Source of the DNA: Membranipora membranacea
Taxonomy: Eukaryota > Bryozoa > Gymnolaemata > Cheilostomatida > Membraniporidae
DNA length: 64,000 nt
NCBI GenBank assembly: GCA_914767715.1
Contig: OU612075.1
Location: 7,874,001-7,938,000 of the forward strand
Reading direction: 5' to 3'
The position numbers were made by a program, and so were the translations under genes. The notes beneath the pieces were generated by a model that did not search any database, was not told the DNA's origin, and saw only the letters and a list, made by a program, of their open reading frames with translations. Position 1 is the stretch's first letter. Every line of letters starts with the position of its first letter. Of this stretch, positions 51,103 through 62,774 are shown piece by piece.

Positions 51103-52419
51103 ATGATGAAAGTAGCAGTATGTCTTCTTGTGGTAGTAGCAGTGGCTCAAGCTTCATATGGTAGAAGACCCAGCCATCCAAAATGTAAATAAATTATGAC
51201 ACAAAATATCTTACTTTGAGTGTGATTGATACTTTTTCGTCATTTTCCTTGCTGTTTTTGCTGAGATCAAAATCACTTGATATGATGTCAGAGAGGAAAT
51301 ACAGGGGGGTCACCATAAGGATATTTATATATTGCCTGTGGTTATCGATCCACTGGGGAAAAGCATGATCAGGCTATTTGTGCATAGTGCATAGCAGCTG
51401 TCTACCTATGGCTGTCTTTCAAATACTACCTATGCTAATGTTGGTGGTGTAAAAACTTAGCTGCCCTGGTGGATACTGAAAATATTTCTGGTGTACAATC
51501 CTGGGCTGAAATGCAATGGTTGTATCAAGGGTGCCCATCAATGCCATCATAACTGTATCGATTTCAAACACCCTCTTCTATCTCATGGGTTGGATTTCAT
51601 CAGTATTGAACATTTCCAGAAATTTTATTATACAATTTATCCGTGCTTCACAATATGTGAATACAAATAGGCCAAAGTAATCAAATATCCCTTTTTATGT
51701 TGTACACATTGAGTGCTTAGCTTAGACCAAAAGAAATAATTCCTCTTCTGAAAGTAGGGCCTGCATAACTCCATTCATAACTACGGTTGAATATTTGTGA
51801 CCAAAGTTTATATGTGAGGTAATACACTGTACACTTTTCAATAAATTTTTTTATTGCAGTTCCAGTTGGAAACAATAATGGAAATGGTAATACTGGACAT
51901 GCTGTAAATGGCAACAGGAATGGAAATGAAAATGCTGGATTCAACACTGCCGGCAATAATAATGGAAACCACAATAATGTGTTTAATGGAGCCAACGGAA
52001 ACCGAAATGGAAACGAGAACTTTGGTGTTCAAACGGCTGGCAATCGAAATGGAAACCGAAACAGAGGCTTCTTCAGCATCAACGGAAATCAGAATGGAAA
52101 CACAAATCGTGGATTTGGAACCAATGGCAACAGAAATGGAAACCTTAATTTCCGTGGAATGAATGGAAACAAAAATGGAAACCAAAATGTATATGGAGTA
52201 AACGGAAATAGGAATGGAAACTTCAATTTCAAGGGGAGAAATGGCAACTTGAACGGAAACTTCAATATCAATGGGGTCAATGGAAACCGAAACGGAAACC
52301 AAAACTTTGGTGGAATCAATGGAAACAACGATGGAAACAGAAACTTCGGCGGACGCAGCGGAAATGGCAACGGAAATGGAAATACAGTCGGATTCCCAGG
52401 AAGACATGCTAGATACTAA
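51103..52419 (+). CDS. NGN-F, secreted Asn/Gly-repeat protein, 213 aa
   Basis: The coding exons are 51103-51184 and 51860-52419; noncoding exon 1 is about 50835-50910. The signal peptide is MMKVAVCLLVVVAVAQA, followed by SYGRRPSHPK (Ser where the others have Gly). Exon 3 is the full 560 bp with seven 13-residue units, including the variants NFRGM, NVYGV and NFKGR, a single Asp in NGNNDGN, and SGNGNGNGN as the last unit. It ends GRHARY. Both donor sites are weaker than in the other copies (gtacgt after exon 1, gtaaat after exon 2), and the TATA box is altered. The reading frame is nonetheless intact. Its upstream flank and the first bases after the stop are A-like. Confidence 0.85.
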
Positions 52420-55400
52420 ATACTAGCTATATAGAATTTATGCTTTTTTCAATGTCATTTTGTTGAGATCAGTTTATGTCTATGCTAAATTTTTATTGTT
52501 TAATGACTTTATTTGCTTTTTATTATTCTGCTGTTTGCTACTTTGTTCTCTGAACATCAGATTGAGTTATGTAAAAATATATTATATATATGCAATGACT
52601 ACACGGAAGTAGAATCTTGTAGCAAGGGATAGGCCCTACATGATAACAACACTGTACATCTATAATATCAACAGTGGTTTTACTCACCGATTGCCTTTGA
52701 ATTTGTTTCTCAGATGTCCCCCATGTACAGTCTGCACTCCAAATGCTAAAAGAAAATTGAGAAACTATTCGCAATTGTACTGATTTGGTAGTTTATTCAC
52801 AAACAATTTAGATGAAATATGGTTTTAAAACAGTCTTTAACAAATTATAAAAATTTGTCAGGCACGATTTCAAAATTAGATCAGCCATTTTCTCAGAAGT
52901 CTGAAAATAACTTATTAAAACTATTCCTGTATACCAATTATGAATGGTATGGATTTCAATTTCTTCACTATTTTGCAATGTGAAGGATAAATATATATAT
53001 ATATTTATCCTTATGTCTGTCCTGACTGTCTTTAGCATTGTGTCCCTGTTGTGATTTGCAAGTCCTATTGATATTCACTTGTCCAATATATAATAATTGT
53101 GATCATCAGTTTCCAATCAACAACCTATTTATGGTGAGTATTAGTTGATTCAGTCAGCCGACAGAAACATCAACAGCCTCTCATTATGTACAAATTGTCT
53201 GCTGTCACCCCTTTAACTCTGGCTCAGTGCGCCAAACAGATGAACAGAAAGGAATTCTCAATCATTCGAGACGCAGTGTGGACTGAAAATGTCCATAGAT
53301 TGGTCAACGACAGATGTAATCAAAATTATGTTGGTTTTCACTAGCAAGATGGGCAGATAATCTCTCAACAGACAGCTCAACAAAAATGTGCATGGCAATC
53401 AAATCAAGTTTGGGTAGTTGAACAATAGTTTTTAGTTAATTTTTTGTTCACCCTTGTTCAATCTTGATCTTGACATCTTTTGGTTCACCAACCTGCGCGG
53501 TTTATGTATTGTACCCTGTGAAAACACAGTATCCCCATATAATGATGATGGTTACCCATGCTGTAATTGGTCATTGTTAGAACGAAACACTGATCACATA
53601 CAAGCTAAGTATAAGAAAGAAGATATTTATTTATCAACCTATTTTGAAAGGTGATATTTTGTCTTTTTATGACCTTTTGCTAAAATTTCGGTGACATTAT
53701 AATGAACTTATCTATTCTGTAGGGTACGTTCTAATATACAGATATTTTCTGATAAATTTTTTCATGGGCATGAGTTCCATAACAATTATATTTTACTAGA
53801 AAACAAAAATGTTATATAGAGTTTTTGTTTGAAGGCAAAACAACACTTTTACTGTCTTCAAGAGTATTCAGGTGAAGTGAGGAAAAGAATACAGACCAAA
53901 GCTGAATAAGGGTGTAACTCGTCATTGTAAAAAGACAATTGATTTAAGATATTGAACATCGCGTATGAATTAACACATGCATAGCTATTTCACATGCCGT
54001 GAAGCATCATGATTAGTTGCGGGAATGTAAAAAAGTTATTCTTTCTTCTATCTATACTTTATACTTCATTTTTAGCCGATCAAAGTCACAGGCAACATAT
54101 GAGACCATGCCATTAAAAAAAAGAACTTTTGTATCTATATTTATATTATTATATTGATTCTGCCACATTTTTTCCTTTCTGCAAAGTTATTGAAGTGATG
54201 CTGGGTTACTTGGTATTTTAAAGTTTATTCATTGCATTCCCTTATTTTTGAAGTTACCTTTTCTGTCTCTGCATGCAACACAGTAACAAAAATGATTGTG
54301 GTCTGACAATAAAATTATATATATATATGATACAAATACTTGCTATCATTGATTCCATGATTACCAGCTCAGCGTCAATAAAACAAAATAGATGAGTTTT
54401 AAATTGACTTGATTGTGTTAATTATGGTATTCACTGGCAATAAAAACAGACCACCAAATTGAGATCATGGTGATGAAGTTCAAGAAAGTGCACGGCAAAT
54501 TAGTTTAACAAATAAACTGATACTTTGTTTCAGTCATTAATATTTAAAATTTACGATATTAGCATCACAGGAATTTAAACCTTCTTTCATATTCGTGGAA
54601 TTTTTTGCAATGTCATGAGTCTTAGAGATTTGAGTTAACACCCTGGAGAGGTACCCGGCCAAGTATTGGACCTGTGTGATTGATTGACTTGAAATTCGAT
54701 TTTGATATGCTTGCCCAAGTCTTCCCTATGTCTGTAATGCTTGTAATACTTCTGTGTGTCAGGGCTATACATGAAGTGCCCATTCTCATTCTGTACCAAG
54801 TTACACGGACAGTATGTTCCGGGCAGACTGACAAATTTCTTTAATCGATATATGCAGGATCAATTTTCACAACTGTTGTGTTATGGCCAGCCAGTTACAA
54901 GAGAATAATTGTTTTTCATGGTGAGCAAAACATTTCTTTTCTCATTGAAAACTGGCCAAGTGTGAACAGACATACAGATGATGATAAACTTGTCCAAATG
55001 ATGGTCAAATATTAAATTTCTTCATTGGGACAGTGGTTAAATTAAACTTAAGGTATATTGATGGCAAAATATAGTAATCATATTGATTGTATATCATCGA
55101 AAAACTGTTCCAAGGTTAACCTTTGAACAAATGACGTTAAAATCAACTTTTTTTCTATTATTGTTCTCAATCAGCTTCTAATATCAATTTAACATAACTT
55201 AAAATATTTATAAAATGCACAGTGCTTAAATTTATATAAGAATTCGGACCAAACTTTCCTGTAGAAGGAGCCATCAACCTGATGTTTGGCTCATGCCTGT
55301 TGAATGCTGTATCAAATCTTGCTAAAACTATAATCAATCGATTAAAACTTGATAAAATATCTCTTTCACTAAAAACAAAAAGGGGAAGTTGACAAATTTG

Positions 55401-56000
55401 TCTCGGAAAATATGTGAACAAAATTATCCCTTTTATATCTCATTAATTTATACTGCTACATATTAAAAATGTTAAACACTTCCATAATGATATCACATTG
55501 CCAAACACAGGGAGGCACAGTTGAAACTATCATTGACTTATTGAGTGTCTTAATGCAAGGTGGAACTTCTACCCCGCTTTTCATGGCATGTCTTATTTGG
55601 GACCAATGACATCCTGATTTCAATTCTTCCATGTTGATCAGAGATCAGTCAGTACCAACCAATTGCCATTGATAAGATCACTAGATTATGCATGCAACAG
55701 TATCAATGAGCCAAGAATATATATTTCAGCTTCCACCAATATATCTAAATCCTGAATGATTCAGCAATGTTGAGCCACTCTCATAATTATTTATGCAACA
55801 GTCGCAATGAGCTAAGAAATATATTATATAACTACCGCCAATAAGCAATAATTATTGTTTTTATCCCACTCAGTTTTTTTTTTTTAGAGTGACAAACCAA
55901 AATTTTCCGCTTTTGTCCAGTTCTAGTTGTTCGGTAATTTTTATTTCATGACCTTTTATGATGACAAATTACTTCCAGGTTAAACCAAAAACCAAAGGCA
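52420..56000. other. intergenic between NGN-F and NGN-G
   Basis: No gene. 52,420-54,050 is the F 3' flank. 54,150-55,180 is the intergenic block shared with 48,120-49,200 and, inverted, with 10.6-11.5 and 20.2-20.8 kb. 55,240-55,990 is the G upstream flank, closely matching the A upstream flank inverted (55,640-55,775 with 10,014-10,130). Confidence 0.65.
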
Positions 56001-56077
56001 ACTATTGTCTCAGCTTCATACTCAATCATTGGATAGTTTTATTACTCGATACCCTGGGAAATGTGACGGCTATAAAA
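56001..56077 (+). promoter_or_regulatory. NGN-G promoter
   Basis: ACTATTGTCTC at 56,001-56,011, ATACCCTGGGAAA at 56,049-56,061, and TATAAAA at 56,071-56,077. Expected start near 56,101. The surrounding bases (gatagttttattactcgata) are those of NGN-A. Confidence 0.8.
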
Positions 56078-56407
56078 GGGAAGGAGGGGATAAGGAGAAG
56101 ACACACAACTATCAGAATAGCTCGGCAGAGGAACTTCCATTGCAGAGAGAGAAACTTATTCTTACACTCACATTCAACAAGTAAGTAATCAACTAATTCA
56201 ACAAAAGGGGCACCACCAACAAATTATTTCAATTTCAGTTCTGTATTAGTTTTTACCTTCAATAAGTTTGATATTTAGAAGAAACAAGAATTATAATCAA
56301 TATACTTTTTAATAGAGTTAACAAAGTGACTAGGTCCTCTTTATGAGAAATGTTCATTGCTGTTTAGTGTTTATTGACTACCATTGTTCTCCTTCACAGA
56401 TATCATA

Positions 56408-57153
56408 ATGATGAAAATAGCAGTGTGTCTTCTTGTGGTAGTAGCTGTGGCTCAAGCAGGATATGGCAGAAGGCCCAATTACTCAAGATGTAAGTAAAAT
56501 ATGACACACACAATAGCTTTCTAAGTGATAACATATCATTTATTTTCTAGGTTGAACATTTTGAATGCTTAGCTTAGATTAAAACAGATAAATATTCAAT
56601 TAACCTCTCCTGAATGTGGTGCCTACCAAATTTCAATGGAACAATTTTGACCAGGTCAATAATTGAGGTAATGTACTGAATACATTATCGTTGAGCGCTT
56701 TTTATTGAAGATGCAGTTGGAAACATTAATGGAAACGATAATACTGGACGCGCTGTAAATGGCAATCGAAACGGAAACGATAATACTGGATTTAACACTG
56801 CTGGCAACCATAATGGAAACAACAACAATGTGTTTAAAGGAGCCAATGGAAACCGAAATGGAAACGACAACTTTGGTGTTCAAACAGCTGGCAACAGAAA
56901 TGGGAACCAAAACAGAGGATTCTATGGGATCAATGGAAACCAAAATGGAAATACTAATCGTGGATTTGGAACAAATGGAAACAGAAATGGAAATCACAAT
57001 TTCAGTGGAATGAATGGAAACAAAAATGGAAACCAAAACTTTGGTGGAATCAATGGAAACAACAATGGAAACAGAAACTTCGGCGGACAAAACGGAAACG
57101 GCAACGGAAATGGAAACACAGTCGGTTTCCCAGGAAGACATGCTAGATACTAA
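56408..57153 (+). CDS. NGN-G, chimeric secreted Asn/Gly-repeat protein, 174 aa
   Basis: The coding exons are 56408-56489 and 56711-57153; noncoding exon 1 is about 56101-56180. The signal peptide is MMKIAVCLLVVVAVAQA, followed by GYGRRPNYSR. Exon 3 is the shortest, 443 bp with four 13-residue units. Intron 2 is only 221 bp. The promoter, both introns, the gaag/gatgcag double acceptor and exon 3 up to about 56,790 are A-like (cgaaacggaaacgataatac). From about 56,841 onward exon 3 and the 3' flank are C/D/H-like (gaaatggaaacgacaac, GFYGINGN). An AATAAA signal lies at 57,272-57,277. The gene is intact and ends GRHARY. Confidence 0.85.
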
Positions 57154-59460
57154 ATACTAGCTAAATAGTAATAATGCCAATTTGAAAGTCATTTTGTTGA
57201 GAGCAGTTTATGTCTATGCTAAATGTTTATTGTCGTGAATTGTTCTTTTGTTAGTTACATTGTTATCTGAAAATAAAATGGAGTGATGCCAAAATATATT
57301 TTATATGCAATGATTACACCAACATAGCAACTTAGACCAATAAATTACATGATATTAACACCTGACATCTATAATAACAACTGTGGTGTAACTGAAAGAT
57401 TTTGATTTTCAATTCGATTCTCAGATGTCCTCCATGAAGAGTCTGCCTTACGAATGCCAAAGAAAGATTTTGAAATTATTTCCAATCCGTCTGATTCGCT
57501 AGATAAGTCATAAGGACGATGGATGGAATAATGGATTCAAAAATGTCTTCTAAGACTTATAAAGTGATATCAGATGCGAAATATTATATCCAAATATTCA
57601 ATCATAACTTACAACAGGAATGTAAGAAAATTGGGACAAATTGTAGCTTTTAAAATAGTCTGACATCAGCTCCTATTTTGACGCATTCTTGGATTGCATG
57701 ATTGAGTTTTGTGTTGATAAGAATAAGTTTGTTGTCTTCTTAACCTGAGGGGTGAAACATCCTATTTAACATTTGGACTTTGTGGTTCCAGGCCTGTCAA
57801 CATATATATATATATATATATACTATATATCCTCATGATTATATTAAGATTGTTATTACTTTTCTATCAAATACCTATTTCTAGTTTGTATTTGTCAGTC
57901 AGTCAGCCTCTCTTTATAAACAAAATGTTACTGCCTTCGTTTAAATTCAATGAGTCTTCATTATGACCTGAAAACAACTATTGGTGAAGGTGCCATCAGG
58001 CGTTAGATAGGGCTTAGTAAGCATTTACTTGACCAACTTGATTTGACAATAAATTATACCCAATTGAGTGTCTGGTAAATAATCTGTAGACAGAAAACAT
58101 TTACTTTCCATGCAACAGGAACAGATGGTCTTTGCTGCACAGGTATGGATGGGTGGCGAATTCGCTATGATAAGCAGACGGACAACATAGTTGACAGATA
58201 GTCTGGGTGGAATGAAAACACAATCATTACTTAGTGTACTCATTGAGAAAATATATATCACGTTTTATTTGCATTCACTATGATCTGTAAATGTTCTCCC
58301 TGATATGCAATCAAAACTCAAATTAATGAAATAAAGATACCAACTCGATCCACTGAAAAACCAATGATTGGCAATAAAAGATTTTGGATGGATCCAGGAT
58401 GGAGTATGACAAATTAAAAAGTGACGTTCTGTGCAGGAAAAATCACTGACAACATTGCATTGGCTAAGACCATGAAGTATTAAATGGCAAAAAAGTGAGA
58501 CCTGACAAGATTTAAAGTCTAATTATGTAGAAAACTACTATTGTGTTGAAGTCAAGTAAATTGGAAGCTGTATATTTATTATCAGCCTAAAGGCTCTTTG
58601 CCCGGGGATGAAAATTGTATTTTCAAATAAGATAGAGACATATATTGTAACAAAATATTTACCATAAATGAGATGATGGAAGATATTCTGGTAATAAAAC
58701 CTCAATGGCGCAATTCTGACAATACAGAACCTACATTTCAATGAATGATGTTCAAAGCGCAAGCATATCATGAAAATTTAAGAACCCAAATTTTTGCTTA
58801 GAGAACAGATCAGTGGTTACTATTATCTGATTTAGAAAGAAGATGGACTGTGTTCTTATAATGACTCTTATAACATTTTTTATGGATAACTTATCAAATA
58901 CCTATGATACTGTTAAAAATTGGGGCAAAAAGTATGATACGATATTTCAACTGATTTATAATGATAAGGTATTTGCTTGCATGAAATCCATGATTATCAG
59001 CTAGATTTAAAGAAAACAAAATGGAGTTTTTTAATTGGCTTGAGTTACTGATCATGGAATTCGCCAGCAATCAAACAAGACTGTGCATGACTTTCAGTTT
59101 TATAAATATCAGTTTCCGGTCATTAATTCCTGAATGCCAGTGAAATTAGCATTACAATCTTGTCAAGCCTACTGAATATTCATGAAAATTTTCAAACCTA
59201 ATGGATTTCATTTTGGCGATCATCCTATAAAAGTACCCTGCCAAGTTTTTGACTGATTGTCTGTAATAAGATGTATTGAGATTCGAAGATGCTTGTCCAA
59301 GTTGGTCTATGTCTACCCATACGTGTCTGTCTGTCAGGGTCTATGCTTGAGGTACCAAATAAAAAGGATGCCCAATTACCATGCCATACATGTTTGGTTT
59401 TACAGAGACATTTATTTAATAGACGGGCAGGATGAATTTACACAACTGTTGCTTGCCGGA
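57154..59460. repeat. inverted copy of the NGN-D 3' flank
   Basis: This stretch runs backwards along unit 2: 57,160-57,930 with 36,140-36,900 inverted, then 57,945-59,455 with 33,600-35,120 inverted. About 1 kb (roughly 35,125-36,130 of unit 2) is missing at a junction near 57,940. It contains a TA microsatellite at 57,801-57,825. Short open frames at 58,025-58,261 and 58,538-58,771 also occur in the other copies. Confidence 0.8.
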
Positions 59461-60440
59461 TTACCGCAATGTATTCAAATTTTAGTATAACTGACATTTG
59501 TCCGAAATACGAAGATTTCACTACATTAAACATCTTATTGAAAAAGACTTTCATATTTCTAATACAGATAATGCATCATAACATCCCACCAAAATATCCT
59601 GTTGAATGATGTTGACTTGATGTTTTGCTCATGCTTCTGACCAAAAGGAAAAAACCTATTGATTTTCACATAATGTAATATCAGGAATTACCAAAATAAC
59701 CTGTTGTACAATGCATCAACTATAAATTGTTTACAAAAATGATTCTCATTTGAACTATGACCAATCGATTGCCACATAATAAAACATCCATTTCATGATA
59801 ATGAAAACAAAAAGGGGAAGTTGGCAAATGTGAATGCAAATTATCATTTTTATATCTCATTATTTTTACAGCTACAAATTGAGGATTTTAGACACTTCCA
59901 TAATGCCATCACAGGGAGGCACAGTAGAAACTGACACTGATCAATTAAGTATCACCACTTCATTGTCATACATTGCCACACTTTTCATGACACCATCCTG
60001 TTTTGCCATGCAAGTTGATAAATTTATGACATGAACAACCAGGATTTCTGTTCTTCCATGTGAGTAAGATATCAATCAGCATCAACTTCTCTCGCAAATT
60101 TACTAGATTTTGTATGCAATAGGAGCATTGAGCCAAAAATATATCTCATAGCGACCACCAATATTCATGAATCCCCATCAATATGAGGTAATGTCAAGTC
60201 ATTTACCAAATTATGTATGCAACAGTGGCTAAGAAAGCTAAAGACAGTATATTGTAGCAACCACCAATATTAAATCCTCATCATTCATTCATCTCAGTTT
60301 TAATGCATTTCCCCACTCTTTTGTTTTTGTGACAAGCCAAGTTTTCCCGCTTTCCATTTTGTTGGGTAATTATCATTTTAATAGCCTATAATGATGATTA
60401 ATTGCTCCCTCCCCCCCTGGTTGACCTCATGTCAAAGGCA
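59461..60440. repeat. inverted copy of the NGN-C upstream flank
   Basis: 59,462-60,440 matches 31,700-32,710 inverted and in order. The junction at about 59,460 joins sequence equivalent to 33,575 directly to sequence equivalent to 32,710, so about 0.87 kb including the AT microsatellite of unit 2 is absent. No gene. Confidence 0.8.
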
Positions 60441-60518
60441 ACTATTGTCTCCGTTTCTTACACAGTTATGTGACAGTGTTATTCTTCCATACCCTGGGAA
60501 AATTTGAAGACTATAAAA
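60441..60518 (+). promoter_or_regulatory. NGN-H promoter
   Basis: ACTATTGTCTC at 60,441-60,451, ATACCCTGGGAAA at 60,489-60,501, and TATAAAA at 60,512-60,518. Expected start near 60,542. It is nearly identical to the C promoter apart from the poly-G tract. Confidence 0.8.
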
Positions 60519-60833
60519 GGGAAGGAGGAGGCCAGAAGAAGACACACAGCCATAATAACAGCTCAGCAGAGGACCTTCCATTGCAGAGAGAGAAACTCGG
60601 TCTTTGTTCACATTCAACAATTTGAAGTAAGTACTCATTTCTTACATGTCTCTATTGATTCCCATGTTTCAAAAAGATTTATTTTCTAAATAATAAATAG
60701 ATCATGTTCATAATTATGTTACACAACCAATTATGTCACCATTATAATTATAATTGAAAAACTAGGTTTTTCATTTTAAACATTATCTGTTGCTGTGTAC
60801 TGACTATCATTTCTCTCCTTCGCAGAATCCATA

Positions 60834-62046
60834 ATGATGAAAGTAGCAGCATGTCTTCTTGTGGTAGTAGCAGTGGCTCAAGCTGGATATGGCAGAAGAC
60901 CCAGCCACCCAAAGTGTAAGTAAAGTAGTGCACAACATATCTTCATATGATTCTTTCTTTGTGTGGGATCGATAAATTCTTGTCAATTTCCATGCTGTTT
61001 TCTGGCTGAGACAAAAGTGATTTTGTATGATGTCAGAGAAGAAATACGGCGGGGATATCATTTATTGATACATATATACGGCCTGTGGCTATTGATCTAC
61101 TGGGGAAAAGCATTAATCTGGTCACCGTTCCAAAATATTGCATTGTAAACTATCGGATGTAGTCTCCCTATATGGCAGTAAAAAATCTAGCCGCACCTGT
61201 AAGGTACTGAAAACGTTTGTGGTTTAACAAATCCCAGGCTTAAATGCAATGGTTGTAACAAGGGCGCCACTTAAAACTTTCTCTATCTCATGGATGGAAT
61301 TTCATTCAGGCTATCATAAATAGTGTATCTTTCTAGAATTTTATCACTTCACACAGGATAAGGATAAGTAATAAATATAATTTTTTCAAAGTTGAAAAGT
61401 TTAAATGCTTGGCTCAGACTATAACTGATCAATGTCCAATTTGCCTCTCCTGAAGGTGGAGTCTGTCAAAACCTGTTGGTAATTCTGGATTGAACATTTT
61501 TGACTAAAGTTTATAATTTAGAAAATATATTGTACACATTTTCAATGAAAGTTTTTTATTGCAGTTCCAGTTGGAAACAATAATGGAAACGATAATTCTG
61601 GACGTGCTGTAAATGGCAACAGAAACGGAAACGACAATACTGGATTCAACACTGCTGGCAACCATAATGGAAACAACAACAATGTGTTTAATGGAGCCAA
61701 TGGAAACCGAAATGGAAACGACAACTTTGGTGTTCAAACAGCTGGCAACAGAAATGGGAACCAAAACAGAGGATTCTATGGAATCAATGGAAACCAAAAT
61801 GGAAATACTAATCGCGGATTTGGAACAAATGGAAACAGAAATGGAAATCACAATGTAAATGGAGTTAGTGGAAATAGAAATGGAAACTTCAATTTCAATG
61901 GAGTCAATGGAAACCGAAACGGAAACCAAAACTTTGGTGGAATCAATGGAAACAACAATGGAAACAGAAACTTCGGCGGACAAAACGGAAACGGCAACGG
62001 AAATAGAAACACAGTCGGATTCCCAGGAAGACATGCTAGATACTAA
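60834..62046 (+). CDS. NGN-H, secreted Asn/Gly-repeat protein, 187 aa
   Basis: The coding exons are 60834-60915 and 61565-62046; noncoding exon 1 is about 60542-60626. The signal peptide is MMKVAACLLVVVAVAQA, followed by GYGRRPSHPK and a phase-1 junction completing F. Exon 3 is 482 bp with five 13-residue units. It keeps the C-specific HNVNGVSGNRNGN fusion and has lost one further unit, giving FNFNGV. It therefore reaches the same length as D by a different deletion. It ends GRHARY. An AATAAA lies at 62,182-62,187. It is the inverted counterpart of NGN-C by both flanks. Confidence 0.85.
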
Positions 62047-62709
62047 ATACTAGCTAAATAGAAATAATGCTAATTTTAAATTCATTTTGTTGAGAGCAGT
62101 TTATGTCTATGTTATATGTTTATTGTTTGATGACTTTTGTTGTTGTGAATTGTTCTTCTGTTTGTTACATTGTTATCTGAAAATAAAATTAAGTGATGTC
62201 AAAATATATTATATATGCAATGATTACACCAACATAGCAACTTAGACCAATAAATTTCATGATATTAACACCTGACATCTATAATAACAACTGTGGTGTA
62301 ACTGACAGATCTTGAATTTTAATCCGATTCTCAGATGTCCTCCATGAAGAGTCTGCCTTACGAATGCCAAAGAAAGATTTTGAAATTATTTCCAATCCGT
62401 CTGATTCGCTAGATAAGTCACAAGGACGATGGATGGAATAATGGATTCAAAAATGTCTTCAAAGACTTATAAAGTGATATCAGATGCGAAATATTATATC
62501 CAAATATTCAATCATAACTTACAACAGGAATGTAAGAAAAAAGGGACAAAATGTAGCTTTTAGAATAGTCCGACATCAGCCCCTATTTTGATGCATTCTT
62601 GGATTGCATGATTGAGTTTTGTGTTGATATGAATAAGTTTGTTGTCTTCTTAATCTGAGGGGTGAAACATCCTATTTAAACATTTGGACTTTGTGGTTCC
62701 AGGCCTGTC

Positions 62710-62713
62710 AACA

Positions 62714-62771
<58 letters not shown>
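62710..62771. repeat. TA microsatellite
   Basis: About 60 bp of alternating T and A with one interruption (tatatgta). Its relatives at 29,365-29,390, 36,241-36,262 and 57,799-57,830 are shorter, so this copy is expanded. Confidence 0.9.

Positions 62772-62774
<3 letters not shown>

Noticed and set aside
8339-62046. Repeat exons as a CRISPR array or simple satellite
   Set aside because: The repeats are in frame, bounded by splice sites and a signal peptide exon, vary by codon-compatible changes, and keep length steps in multiples of three.
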